Positions 16,236 through 24,801 of a DNA stretch of 37,449 nucleotides are shown piece by piece; the stretch's first letter is position 1; every line of letters begins with the position of its first letter. The notes beneath the pieces are model-generated. The model searched no databases. It was not told the DNA's origin and saw only the letters and a program-made list of their open reading frames with translations. This DNA comes from Paenibacillaceae bacterium (lineage in GTDB: Bacteria > Bacillota > Bacilli > Paenibacillales > CANHGK01), in the NCBI GenBank assembly GCA_947460235.1, contig CANHGK010000023.1, positions 1 through 37,449 of the forward strand, read 5' to 3'. Made by a program: the position numbers and the translations under genes.

Positions 16236-16697
16236 ATGAATCGATTGTTCTGGTTGTTTTGTATTGCTACCTTTGTATTATCAGGTTGCAGTATAAATCA
16301 TCAACTTCCGATCAAGCAGCATTATACGATTGAGCGAGCAGTTGAAGAAGGGTACGTGGTTTCGAGCTTCGGTCGTTTGGCAAATATCGATAAACTTGAG
16401 CAATTCGTAGAGAAGGCCAATTTAAACGAAAATGCTGAAGTGAAAATTGCACAGTTCACGAATGAGGGAGATCCTATTTTCATCACTCTTAAAGTAGAGC
16501 AAAATAAGATCATCTACACGTATGATGCATCGTTAGATACGTATTCCGGTCCGGTAAAAGTGGAACAGCATACCTGTCGTTCCATTCAAAAACGCATGAA
16601 GGTAAAAGGTGCATCTTATCAATTGAAGGATTGTCAAACCATTGGTGATGTTGAAGTTTTATATACACCCGTGTCTAATCCGAATGAGCGACCGTAG
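16236..16697 (+). CDS. DUF4362 lipoprotein
   Basis: A 153-residue lipoprotein: basic start, hydrophobic core and lipobox LSGC (Cys about 18). The mature part matches DUF4362: EEGYVVSSFGRLANIDKLEQ, then NAEVKIAQFTNEGDPIFI, a KIIYTYDASLDTYSG strand pair, and HTCRSIQKR with a partner DCQTIGD, where the two Cys may pair. The family is found in Bacillota lipoproteins and has no known activity. ATG 16236 follows GAGGAGG by 8 bases; the GTG at 16227 overlaps that site and is rejected as a start. A short interrupted frame and a zinc-binding membrane protein follow on the same strand. Confidence 0.85.
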   Translation: MNRLFWLFCIATFVLSGCSINHQLPIKQHYTIERAVEEGYVVSSFGRLANIDKLEQFVEKANLNENAEVKIAQFTNEGDPIFITLKVEQNKIIYTYDASLDTYSGPVKVEQHTCRSIQKRMKVKGASYQLKDCQTIGDVEVLYTPVSNPNERP

Positions 16698-16721
16698 AAC
16701 TTGAAGGTGATCACACTTTTG

Positions 16722-16889
16722 ATGAATCGAGTCGCTTCGCTACGAATGGCTCCAAAAGTTTTACGTATTGATAATTGGGGGAGTTGAGAGTTAATTAATC
16801 AAGAAGTGAACGATTCGTTACTCCAATTAATGACTCAAACGTATTTTCAGGAATTCAAAAAAATTGATAGGATCGCAATGAGGTGGTGA
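16722..16889 (+). pseudogene. Small 55-codon frame interrupted by one TGA
   Basis: From ATG 16722 a single frame reads through MAPKVLRIDNWGS, meets TGA at 16785, then continues without shift through NQEVNDSLLQLMTQTYFQEF to TGA 16887, just before the next gene. GAAGGTGAT lies upstream. The even, coding-like residue mix on both sides of the single stop suggests a small gene inactivated by a point change (TGG to TGA would restore it). A separate 27-codon frame from GTG 16807 is an alternative. The family is not recognised. Confidence 0.4.
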
Positions 16890-16896
16890 GGCGCTA

Positions 16897-17382
16897 GTGG
16901 GATGTAAATATCATATAGAAGTTGACGTTGTTTATTCTTGTGAGGCTTGTCATTCTCTCGTGTGCGAAAAATGCGTTACGTTACTAGACAATCATCACTA
17001 TTGCCATCAATGTTATTGGGAAATGATCAATGTTCAAGTTGACGGACCGATTACATGGATATCCCGACCACAAACCGAATGGTTGATCGGTTTGTTTGGT
17101 GGAATCGTTATTCAATTCGGTATCCTTTTGTTCATTGATGAAATGGCGTCATTCTCCATTTATCAAGATGAAATTGAATTTTGTGAAGTTTTCATCGGAT
17201 TCTATCAATGGATATATTTCCTTCCAATCTGGTATGGATTGAAAAAAACGAAATATGCTGGTGTTGCAAGGGGACTTCGTTTCGTCATGGTTGGTACACT
17301 TGTGGTTACTATTTTAATTTTGATGTTTTTCGCATGGTCGATGTATCAATTTACGCATCATTCACCGAGTTTTGTGCATTAA
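16897..17382 (+). CDS. B-box-like zinc-finger membrane protein
   Basis: A 161-residue protein from GTG 16897, preceded by GGTGAGG. The N terminus carries a B-box-like zinc ribbon: C3-x2-H6-x8-C15-x2-C18-x4-C23-x2-C26, then HH at 33-34, C36 and C39, enough ligands for two zinc ions. Three hydrophobic segments follow (about 62-80, 94-115 and 130-150). Such B-box plus membrane-helix proteins occur widely in bacteria; the zinc domain is expected in the cytoplasm and its partner is unknown. It is followed by a small membrane-protein gene 43 bases downstream. Confidence 0.75.
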   Translation: MGCKYHIEVDVVYSCEACHSLVCEKCVTLLDNHHYCHQCYWEMINVQVDGPITWISRPQTEWLIGLFGGIVIQFGILLFIDEMASFSIYQDEIEFCEVFIGFYQWIYFLPIWYGLKKTKYAGVARGLRFVMVGTLVVTILILMFFAWSMYQFTHHSPSFVH

Positions 17383-17425
17383 ATCAGTTCACAAACATAC
17401 GCATACCGAAAAGGAGGTAACACGA

Positions 17426-17704
17426 ATGAGAATTCCGCTTCGTTATGTGTTTGCGGGAATACAATTCGTCCTACTTTCAATCGCCAATTACATCGACCTT
17501 CGAGAGCATCATGGAATGGGAGAGGGAATGAACCAGGTGTATGCCAATTGGATATCAAATATTGAGTTTTTGATCAAAGTATTTTTGAATGTAGATGACA
17601 TTGTAAATTATAATTTTCATTTCATAATAGCGATTGCAAGTGTTGGAATTTGGTTTTTAATTGGATGGGGAATCGACAGAATCGTAAAAAGGAATACACA
17701 TTAA
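17426..17704 (+). CDS. Small membrane protein
   Basis: A 92-residue protein from ATG 17426, with AAGGAGGT 8 bases upstream; an in-frame upstream extension has no ribosome site and overlaps the previous gene. The hydrophobic segments FAGIQFVLLSIANYI (about 8-22) and FIIAIASVGIWFLIGWGI (about 68-85) suggest two membrane passes with a polar loop between. The family is not recognised. It ends about 50 bases before a terminator and is probably the last gene of the 16236-17704 cluster. Confidence 0.65.
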   Translation: MRIPLRYVFAGIQFVLLSIANYIDLREHHGMGEGMNQVYANWISNIEFLIKVFLNVDDIVNYNFHFIIAIASVGIWFLIGWGIDRIVKRNTH

Positions 17705-17754
17705 AAACATTGCAAATGATTGTTTATTTTACAGGCGTTTCTATCTTTTTTAAG

Positions 17755-17783
17755 CTGCCCTCGCGGGCAGTCTTTCTTTTTTT
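17755..17783 (+). terminator. Rho-independent terminator
   Basis: CTGCCC (17755-17760), loop TCGC, GGGCAG (17765-17770), then a T-rich tract with seven T in a row. It ends the small-membrane-protein transcript before the large modular gene. Confidence 0.8.
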
Positions 17784-17830
17784 CGCACACCGCCCCCAAG
17801 TGATGCTTTGCTTTTTCGAGCCAACCAAAT

Positions 17831-17859
17831 TTGAAAAATTATGGATTATTTTATACATT
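17831..17859 (+). promoter_or_regulatory. Possible sigma-A promoter of the modular protein gene
   Basis: TTGAAA (17831-17836) and TACATT (17854-17859) are 17 bases apart, 59 bases before ATG 17919 and downstream of the terminator. The -35 is good; the -10 matches the consensus at four of six positions. Confidence 0.4.
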
Positions 17860-17918
17860 CATGCTATTCTAATTAAACATACAAACGTTTGCTTAAATTT
17901 GAATTTTGGAGTGAAGCA

Positions 17919-20900
17919 ATGGTTACGCGTTCTATTCGAGCATGGTTGAATCTGATTTTTATCATCGCAATGGTATTCTCGTTGATTCCAATTCAAGCTT
18001 TTGCACTTTCTTCAGTCAAGGGATCTATCACTGTATATTACAAGCAGAAATCTGCAATGACGTACGTGCATTATCAAAGTGCGAATTTTCCATGGACGCA
18101 ATTGCCTGGAGTACGGATGGAGCATAATGCAACGTTTCCGGGGTATGATTCGTTTACAATTCATGAATGTTATCCGCAAGTAAAAATGGCTTTTCATGAT
18201 GGCAATTATCGGTTTGACAATAATAATGGCAAGGATTATGTGTTGGATTGTCCGGTTTATGGGAACAAGGAAATTTATATCTCGGATGGGGTCGTGTTTA
18301 ACGGGGCACCTTCGGCGATGTTGGATAATGGCGGTTTTGAGGAAGGGTCTGCGAAGGGGTGGACCGAGTGGCATCCGGCCGGGCAGGCGCTCAGCATGGG
18401 TGTGGACGCAAGCGATGCATTTTATGGAGCATATAAGCTGTATTTTTGGAATGATAAGCCGTTCCGCCAGAGCATCCATCAGGTGAAAAAAGATTTGCCG
18501 AATGGGATGTATGTGGTGAAGGCATTTGTGAAAGTAGGGATATTCGGTGCCGATCCGGCAGTTGCGCGGATGGAGGTTCAGTCGTTCGGCGGTGCGCCGG
18601 TTTTTGTCCCGATCGTGAAGGCACCGATGAGTAAGGGCTATCGGGATTATGCGGTGTATTCGACGACGATACAAGTGACGAATCAATCGGTGGATGTTGG
18701 CTTTTATGTGGATTCGCCGGGTAAGACATCACTTCAGGTCGATCAAGTGGAGTTGTCGATGATCAATGCAGCTGGTGGGACACCGGGGCCTACGGGTTCC
18801 ATTTTACCATCGACAACGCCTTCGCCGACGGCTTCGGCATCACCGGAATTAGATGGGATGATGCGTGCTTCGGTTGCGGGGGATTTTGTACGTGCGGACC
18901 GGGATGCGACGAAACCGTTGATTTATATCACGACACAGCAGTCTGGAATCTCGACGGTGACGGAGTGGAATGCGAAGGATAATCGTGTCGGTTGTCAGTT
19001 CAAGTATAAGACAGGTTCGGATCAAATCGTCAAAGTGGTCAGTGGCAAATACCTCTATATTACGGTTACGGATGGGCCATACGACAGCAGCGATCCGAAT
19101 GCGGTGGAAAGCGGACGGGTGTTGGTTGTCAGTGATTGTGCACTGGTCGATTTATTCCGGATTCCAGTCGTTCCGTTTGATGTGGTGATTGGGAAAAATG
19201 ATACGTTATACGTTTCTTCATTTAGTGGCCCGTGGACCTCGGTGGCGGTCATCGATCCGGCAACAAAAACGATGTTGCAACGCAAGGACATTTGGTTGCT
19301 CGGTCGTTTGCAATATCACGCGGGGTTGAACCGGTTGTATTCGTTGACGCCGAACGGCAATCCGATTTATTTGACGGCATGTGTGCTGAAAAGTGACGGT
19401 ACGATTGATCGGCTTGTGGATGCGCCCTATGATGGTACGCATGCGATGGGGCCGGCGTTCCGTTTGTTGGAAGATTCGAATGAACTCGTAACGTCTGCTG
19501 GTACAGTGTATCGGAGTTCGAATGTGGATGCAGAAGATATGCGAATCTTACGCGAGATGGACCGCAATGCCTTTCCTTCGGATGGCTGGGGCGGATATTC
19601 GATGGATGCAATTAACGGGCGGTTTGCAACGTTGGTGGCGACGATGGGGAACGGTGATTTGAACGGCGAACCGGGCATCTTACAAGTGTATCGGAAATGG
19701 AGTTTGAATGCGCCATTAGAACAGAAGATCATAAGTAAACTCATGCATTGGCCTTCGCATACGGTCCATTATGTGGACAACCGCTTGTTTGTCGTGCAAT
19801 CAGTAAATGAAAACGTGGTGTTGTCCGAAATCAACGATGCGCTGCCGACGCCAACACCAGTTCCGACGGCAACGCCTTTACCGACAGCGACACCGACGCC
19901 GACGGCAACGCCAGTTCCAACTTCCACACCGGCACCGACGCCAACCTATGTGCCAACGCCAATCCGGACGGCAACCCCAGTACCGACACCTCCGGCAACA
20001 CCGGGTGCGAATGCGGTGTTGAGCGTCGATGGTGATTTTGTGCGGGTCGACAAAGACCCGAGTGAATCGATCGTATATCTCGCGACCAAAAAGACAGACG
20101 GAACATCGATCTTGACTATTTGGAATGAGCAGACGAATCAGCAGGTTTGCTCCTATACCTTCTCATCCGGGCGCGGTTTCATCGAAAAAGTCGTGCGCGG
20201 AGACCGGTTGTATGTCGCGGTAAGCGAGTTACCGCATCGAGACATTTATAAAAAAGATCAGACCGGCCGCTTGTTGGTAATGGATGGATGCAACCTGATC
20301 GAGGAACAGACGTTGGAAATCGATCCGTTTGATATGATCATAGGTGACCAAGGCTATCTCTATATTTCGGCTGGTTCGGAACAATGGACAACGCTGATCA
20401 TTTACGATCCTTACCAGAAAAAAGTGATTGGGCGGACGGGGGTTTTTGAAGGCTGCCGATTGGTGATGAATCAGACTTTGCATCAATTTTATGCGCTGGA
20501 TACGGCGCTGCGGCCAGGTTACTTGGTGAGCTACAATTTGGATAGCGGCGTGAATCCGACCGACATCCGATTTGCACCGTACCATGGTGATTACCGGATG
20601 GGCTATTTGTTCAAGTCGATTAATGACCAACTAATCGTCACGGCTGCAGGTACGATGTTCAAAGCATCAAAAGACCCGAACGTGAACATGCATTATGCCG
20701 GTCGGCTGAATGACCTCTATTTTACGTATAACGATGACGATTACCTTGCGCTGGATACGGATGCCAATCGTGCGGCGCTGCTACTCAAAGAAAACACAAC
20801 GCCACTTGCGTATTACCCAATTTATAAGAAATATGTTTCTCTCTATGCGGTCGCTTCGGACGGATATAATGTGCGCCAATTCAAAAAAGAGTTGGATCCT

Positions 20901-21560
20901 ACAGTCAAAGATATTGTCCTGACCAAGCAACGATTATATGAGATTGATACGGCCTATCAACGCTCCTATTTGGTGCCGGTTGATGCGGATGTAACGGTGG
21001 TTCCGCAACTGACGCCGTTGCCGACCCAAGTCCCGACGCCAACCCCTATACCAACGGCAACGCCGGTTCCGACAGCTTCGCCAACAGCAACACCGATTCC
21101 GACGCCGGTTCCGACACCTCAAAATCTGCTCGTTAACGGAGGGTTTGAGTCCGGTACAATCCAGGGGTGGACGGAATGGCATCCGACCGGGCAATCGGCT
21201 CGGTATGGTGTGAACGGTAGCGACCGGTACGAAGGGGATCAGAAATTGTATTTCTGGGATACTCAAGATTATAAGCAAAGTGTTCACCAAAAACTTACGG
21301 ATTTGTCGATGGGTCGGTACACCTTGAAGTGCATGATCAAGCTGACGGCATACGGCGGCGCGCCCCGAACGGCACGGATTGAGTTGACCGATTATGGCGG
21401 GACCAATCGCTATATCGACATTCCCGCAACCGGAACGTGGCAACCTTTTTCGATAACCGTCGAAGTTACGAGCAGGAATATGGACATTGGAATGTATGTC
21501 GATGCTCAGGCGTTTACGTCAATGCAAATTGATGATGTGCAGTTTTTTATTCCGTATTAA
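17919..21560 (+). CDS. Large modular secreted protein with carbohydrate-binding modules and duplicated propeller core
   Basis: A 1213-residue protein from ATG 17919, with GGAGTG 8 bases before it. Order of parts: signal peptide (1-30, ending QAFA); a CBM25-like starch-binding module (about 33-125, SITVYYKQKSAMTYVHY, WTQLPGVRM); a CBM61-like module (about 130-286, NGGFEEGSAKGWTEWHP, YKLYFW); a Ser/Pro/Thr linker; a propeller-like domain (about 315-645); a Pro-Thr linker; a second propeller-like domain (about 700-1025) clearly duplicated from the first (AGDFVRADRD versus DGDFVRVDKD); another Pro-Thr linker; and a second CBM61-like module (about 1068-1213, WTEWHPTGQSA). No glycosidase catalytic motif was seen, so it is more likely a polysaccharide-binding or scaffolding protein than an enzyme. 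Composition shifts from about one third G+C at the 5' end to 55-65% in many stretches after about 18280. Confidence 0.8.
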   Translation: MVTRSIRAWLNLIFIIAMVFSLIPIQAFALSSVKGSITVYYKQKSAMTYVHYQSANFPWTQLPGVRMEHNATFPGYDSFTIHECYPQVKMAFHDGNYRFDNNNGKDYVLDCPVYGNKEIYISDGVVFNGAPSAMLDNGGFEEGSAKGWTEWHPAGQALSMGVDASDAFYGAYKLYFWNDKPFRQSIHQVKKDLPNGMYVVKAFVKVGIFGADPAVARMEVQSFGGAPVFVPIVKAPMSKGYRDYAVYSTTIQVTNQSVDVGFYVDSPGKTSLQVDQVELSMINAAGGTPGPTGSILPSTTPSPTASASPELDGMMRASVAGDFVRADRDATKPLIYITTQQSGISTVTEWNAKDNRVGCQFKYKTGSDQIVKVVSGKYLYITVTDGPYDSSDPNAVESGRVLVVSDCALVDLFRIPVVPFDVVIGKNDTLYVSSFSGPWTSVAVIDPATKTMLQRKDIWLLGRLQYHAGLNRLYSLTPNGNPIYLTACVLKSDGTIDRLVDAPYDGTHAMGPAFRLLEDSNELVTSAGTVYRSSNVDAEDMRILREMDRNAFPSDGWGGYSMDAINGRFATLVATMGNGDLNGEPGILQVYRKWSLNAPLEQKIISKLMHWPSHTVHYVDNRLFVVQSVNENVVLSEINDALPTPTPVPTATPLPTATPTPTATPVPTSTPAPTPTYVPTPIRTATPVPTPPATPGANAVLSVDGDFVRVDKDPSESIVYLATKKTDGTSILTIWNEQTNQQVCSYTFSSGRGFIEKVVRGDRLYVAVSELPHRDIYKKDQTGRLLVMDGCNLIEEQTLEIDPFDMIIGDQGYLYISAGSEQWTTLIIYDPYQKKVIGRTGVFEGCRLVMNQTLHQFYALDTALRPGYLVSYNLDSGVNPTDIRFAPYHGDYRMGYLFKSINDQLIVTAAGTMFKASKDPNVNMHYAGRLNDLYFTYNDDDYLALDTDANRAALLLKENTTPLAYYPIYKKYVSLYAVASDGYNVRQFKKELDPTVKDIVLTKQRLYEIDTAYQRSYLVPVDADVTVVPQLTPLPTQVPTPTPIPTATPVPTASPTATPIPTPVPTPQNLLVNGGFESGTIQGWTEWHPTGQSARYGVNGSDRYEGDQKLYFWDTQDYKQSVHQKLTDLSMGRYTLKCMIKLTAYGGAPRTARIELTDYGGTNRYIDIPATGTWQPFSITVEVTSRNMDIGMYVDAQAFTSMQIDDVQFFIPY
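19850..20005 (+). repeat. Pro-Thr linker minisatellite
   Basis: Imperfect 6- and 12-base units of the type CCGACGGCAACG/CCAGTTCCGACG encode the Pro-Thr-Ala linker (PTPVPTATPLPTATPTPTA) between the two propeller-like domains. Such tracts change length easily by slippage or recombination. Confidence 0.8.
21000..21120 (+). repeat. Second Pro-Thr linker minisatellite
   Basis: The same degenerate units encode PTQVPTPTPIPTATPVPTA between the second propeller-like domain and the C-terminal carbohydrate-binding module. Near identity with the first tract gives a substrate for recombination that would delete the second propeller. Confidence 0.75.
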
Positions 21561-21606
21561 ATTTGAAGGATTAAAGGTTTATAAAAAGATTTTGAAAGGA
21601 TATTAT

Positions 21607-21638
21607 AGCCGCAAGCCTTCGTTGGCTTGGGGCTTTTT
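21607..21638 (+). terminator. Rho-independent terminator
   Basis: AGCC-G-CAAGCC (21607-21617) pairs with GGCTTG-G-GGCT (21624-21634) around TTCGTT, followed by five T. It ends the modular-protein transcript. The remaining bases to 21868 (about 230) hold no gene I can support. Confidence 0.8.
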
Positions 21639-21868
21639 ATCGGGTCAGCACGATCGTTTGCGAGTTTTGTAACTTGTGCCCTTTTTTAAACGAGAAGCAT
21701 CTTGTTAGTAAATTTGAGCGGACGAATGAAAGAGATTGGTGTTGCATCGGAGATACGTGATTAATGTCATTTTTTTTGAAATTAATGATATGGTATTACG
21801 TATTTGAACTGCACTTTGTTTATTCAAAATTTTTGACGTGCTATTTTTCCCATTTTGTAACGTGAAAT

Positions 21869-22771
21869 TTAATGTATGTAGTTGATGTATATCCCTTGTT
21901 CCGGGTCCCACTGTTTGAATAACTCTACTTCGAACACAATTGCTTCAAATGGTGGTTGGATAAATTCGATGATTCGGGCCATGATAGATGCAAAATTAAG
22001 TTGAACACGTAACGTTTTCATGAAGAGATTCCAATTGCGATTCATGATCGGGTCTTGTCCAAACCTATGAATTCGTCCCATTGTCGACGAATCAAAATTA
22101 CGGCCACGTTTCTGAAGAGTTTGTGAGATAGCCTCTTGTAGTTTTAATCCATCAAACGAAAATCGCAATGACAAATCATAAATATCATAAAAATCTTTCA
22201 TGCGACTCGTTTGCTGCATTCGTTCTAATATTGCATCCCATTTTTCTGCGATGGTAGATTCTAGGGAATATACGTATACTTCGGGAGACTCGAAGCCGTC
22301 TAATTGCGTATGGATTTTTTTCAGTTTCGGACCAGGCACAATGACATCATCAATACCAAGATCGATATCAAATGGTGTTCTGGTGTTCTTGATGTGGGCA
22401 ATCATTTGAATCCTAATTCCTTCATATTCACGGCGCTCTGTTATTAATTCTATTTTTCCAATTTTGAAATGAACGATCTGATTCGTTTGATCACCGATGA
22501 TTTCAAGTATTACATCACGAATCATTTCTTGCTCATTTGACAACTGCCGAATCAAAAAATCGATGTCCTTAGTTGGCCGTGTTGAATACTCACTAAGCGC
22601 GTATAAGTAAAAGCCACCTTTCAAAATAAACCGGTTTACATAGAGCGACGATTGCAGTCGTCTTAAAAACTCTTCTTGGCAAAATAGCTGTAACAGCAAT
22701 TGGACATTTACTGATTTCGTTCGTGCTTTATGTTTTAATCGTTCAAGTAAAGAATGCGCCTCATCTGACAT
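21869..22771 (-). CDS. abiEii: AbiEii-type nucleotidyltransferase toxin
   Basis: A 300-residue minus-strand protein of the AbiEii/AbiGii family. The nucleotidyltransferase motif is complete: KGGFYLYAL (Gly52-Gly53) followed by TRPTKDIDF (Asp69 and Asp71). The later family motifs FDIDLGIDD, ESTIAEKWDAI (Lys of motif III) and SRMKDFYDIYDL are also present, so catalysis looks intact. In characterised AbiE systems the toxin is a GTP- or nucleotide-dependent transferase that blocks growth and limits phage. ATG 22771 overlaps the antitoxin stop (TAATG) with GGAG 10 bases upstream, so the pair is coupled; longer starts would run into the antitoxin gene. Confidence 0.88.
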   Translation of the reverse strand: MSDEAHSLLERLKHKARTKSVNVQLLLQLFCQEEFLRRLQSSLYVNRFILKGGFYLYALSEYSTRPTKDIDFLIRQLSNEQEMIRDVILEIIGDQTNQIVHFKIGKIELITERREYEGIRIQMIAHIKNTRTPFDIDLGIDDVIVPGPKLKKIHTQLDGFESPEVYVYSLESTIAEKWDAILERMQQTSRMKDFYDIYDLSLRFSFDGLKLQEAISQTLQKRGRNFDSSTMGRIHRFGQDPIMNRNWNLFMKTLRVQLNFASIMARIIEFIQPPFEAIVFEVELFKQWDPEQGIYINYIH

Positions 22772-23406
22772 TACAACCACACTCCAATCCAATGATCAAT
22801 TTTTGAAGTAACTCTCATAAATTTTCCATATTCAACCAGTCGAATGATATCTTTTTTAGGATCTCGAATATAGCGTTGTATTGATTGATTAAACAATTCA
22901 CGATCCAACTTATTCGCATGCTTTAGAACGTCACAGATGGTTCGTTCACGATCATAAATCGGCAGATTCAAATCCTCTTCTACTTGTTCTGATACACCAA
23001 ATTCAAGATACTTCTTCATTACAAAATGTGGTGTAATGGATGGATAATCAATTTTAAATCGCGATTTGTTCGAATCTCGATCGAACATCAAATGCCATTC
23101 TGCAGGTGTTCGATCAATATAACCATAATGATGCAATGCACTATTCAAACAAAGGATTCCATCCGGAAATAGCTTTTGAATCATCACATTTTCAATTGGA
23201 AGAAGATAATCAGAAGGTACTTGTGATTCAGCAGGTAATGTGCCGTCTATCCATTCGTAAAATCCTCTTTTCAACTTTCGAATTGATCCTTGCTTTTCCA
23301 ATGACGTAAGTTTTGTATTATGAAATCCTCGAGTCGTTAGATCAGATGTCCTAATGATCAAATTGTTTTCAATAAAAAGTTGTTTAATCATTTCATATTG
23401 GTCCAT
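22771..23406 (-). CDS. abiEi: AbiEi-type antitoxin and autoregulator
   Basis: About 211 residues from ATG 23406 on the minus strand. The N terminus is a winged HTH (LFIENNLIIRTSDLTTRGFH ... LEKQGSIRKLKRGFYEW), typical of AbiEi transcriptional regulators. The following domain has the conserved ILCLNSALHHYGYIDRTP and the late YDRERTICDVLKHANKLD stretch of the antitoxin family. In known systems AbiEi neutralises the toxin without tight complex formation and represses its own promoter. A hydrophobic extension up to 23505 is open but lacks a ribosome site and is probably not translated; the ribosome site at 23406 is itself weak. Confidence 0.85.
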   Translation of the reverse strand: MDQYEMIKQLFIENNLIIRTSDLTTRGFHNTKLTSLEKQGSIRKLKRGFYEWIDGTLPAESQVPSDYLLPIENVMIQKLFPDGILCLNSALHHYGYIDRTPAEWHLMFDRDSNKSRFKIDYPSITPHFVMKKYLEFGVSEQVEEDLNLPIYDRERTICDVLKHANKLDRELFNQSIQRYIRDPKKDIIRLVEYGKFMRVTSKIDHWIGVWL

Positions 23407-23653
23407 AGCTAATAAAATCACACCATTCGTTAAAAAAGTACGCAATAATATAAATATGAGGATCTTTTTAATAAAATTATAAAACAAAAAACGACTAAAC
23501 ACCATGTATTATTCTCGTTATGTCTCTACATGGTTACTTAAAGTGGAAATATCTCAAAATCAAATTCTTTTGTATAAACGATTGACCTAGACGCTGTCTG
23601 CTGAATACAATTGAGTTACTGTAAAAAATTAACGATAGGATGTGTCGTGTAAC

Positions 23654-24784
23654 TTGGCAACTTTTTTCCGAATGCCATCTGCTCCAATTAGTATCATAGT
23701 CGTCACACTGCTTACCGCCTCACTCCATTTTTCCTGCTCTACGCCTGCGCTAGCTGCTACGGACACTTCTGCAATTCCCGTCAAACAAGTGAATCACACA
23801 GACTATGTCAAACTATCGGATGTGCTGAATGCATTCGGCGGTCAATTTGGTAAGGATTCGGCAACTAGGAAACTCGTTTATACTCCTGTTAATTTGAGTA
23901 AATTGATTGCCAGTGTGGCACCAAGTGTCGTAGGTATTATTGGCAATTATGAAACCTCATCCAAAGCAGATCGATTTAATCTTGCGCACGGCACTGGCTT
24001 TGTGATCAAAGAAGATGGTTGGATTGCCACTAACGCTCATGTTGTCGCAGATATGAATTCGATTTTGGTCGTTACGAATGACGGTAAACAATATGATGGT
24101 GTATTGAAAGGCATCGACGAAGATAGTGATTTGGCACTGCTGAAAATTAAAGCGAAAAAAATGAAACCAGTGATCTTTGCCAAACAAGAGCCGAAAACAG
24201 GGGATTCCGTTTTTGCTGTGGGAACGCCGATTTCATTTTCATTACGTAATTCCGTGACTACTGGAGTCATTAGTGGAACAAACCGCTCAGTGGAAAGTAA
24301 TTACCGAATGATTCAAACCGATACTGCGATTAATCCCGGCAATAGTGGGGGGCCATTATTGAATATGAAAGGCGAAGTTGTTGGCGTCAATTCAATGAAA
24401 CTCGCAGATGCTGAAATTGACAACCTCGGTTTTGCCATACCTTCCGCCACGGCCAAACGGATCATTTCGCTTTTGATCAGCGAGGGTCAAGTGAAACATC
24501 CTGCACTGGGATTTGATTTAGAGGAAAGTTTCGAGGCACTGGTCGGCTTGCCTGCTGTCATGCCGATGACCGTGAGTTTTGTCCAAGAAAACTCTCAAGC
24601 AGCTTCACTCGGAATCGCACCCGGCGACGAACTCATGAGCGTCAATGGAAAATCCGTGTATACAATGGTTGATCTCAAAGAAATTCTACTTTATTTGAAA
24701 CCAGGACAAACGATCCCGATCAAAATTCGTACTAATTCACAAACCAGAACGTTGAAAATAACCTTAACGACCGCTGAAAAATGA
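23654..24784 (+). CDS. HtrA-like secreted serine protease with PDZ domain
   Basis: About 376 residues. The start is uncertain: TTG 23654 is used here because AGGA (23637-23640) lies upstream; GTG 23642 and ATG 23672 are alternatives. A signal peptide (ending TPALA) is followed by a short copper-amine-oxidase-N-like segment (about 40-75, DYVKLSDVLNAFGG), then a trypsin-like protease domain. The triad is visible: His129 (NAHVV), Asp159 (EDSDLALL) and Ser231 (NPGNSGGPL). A PDZ domain occupies about 285-370 (AASLGIAPGDELMSVNGKSV). It should cleave misfolded or exported proteins outside the membrane. It is coupled to the next gene and has no transmembrane anchor beyond the signal peptide, unlike classical HtrA. 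Confidence 0.85.
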   Translation: MATFFRMPSAPISIIVVTLLTASLHFSCSTPALAATDTSAIPVKQVNHTDYVKLSDVLNAFGGQFGKDSATRKLVYTPVNLSKLIASVAPSVVGIIGNYETSSKADRFNLAHGTGFVIKEDGWIATNAHVVADMNSILVVTNDGKQYDGVLKGIDEDSDLALLKIKAKKMKPVIFAKQEPKTGDSVFAVGTPISFSLRNSVTTGVISGTNRSVESNYRMIQTDTAINPGNSGGPLLNMKGEVVGVNSMKLADAEIDNLGFAIPSATAKRIISLLISEGQVKHPALGFDLEESFEALVGLPAVMPMTVSFVQENSQAASLGIAPGDELMSVNGKSVYTMVDLKEILLYLKPGQTIPIKIRTNSQTRTLKITLTTAEK

Positions 24785-24801
24785 AAGGAACGTGTCACTT
24801 C

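Noticed and set aside
18012-18732. Long antisense open frames opposite the modular protein gene
   Set aside because: They arise from the G+C-rich codon pattern of the plus-strand gene and lack ribosome sites and recognisable protein features.
19850-21120. Short repeated units that could resemble a CRISPR array
   Set aside because: The units are in frame, code for Pro-Thr linkers within one long gene, and have no constant repeat/spacer pattern.
23407-23505. N-terminal membrane extension of the AbiEi protein
   Set aside because: The frame is open and hydrophobic but has no ribosome site, and known AbiEi proteins begin directly with the winged HTH.
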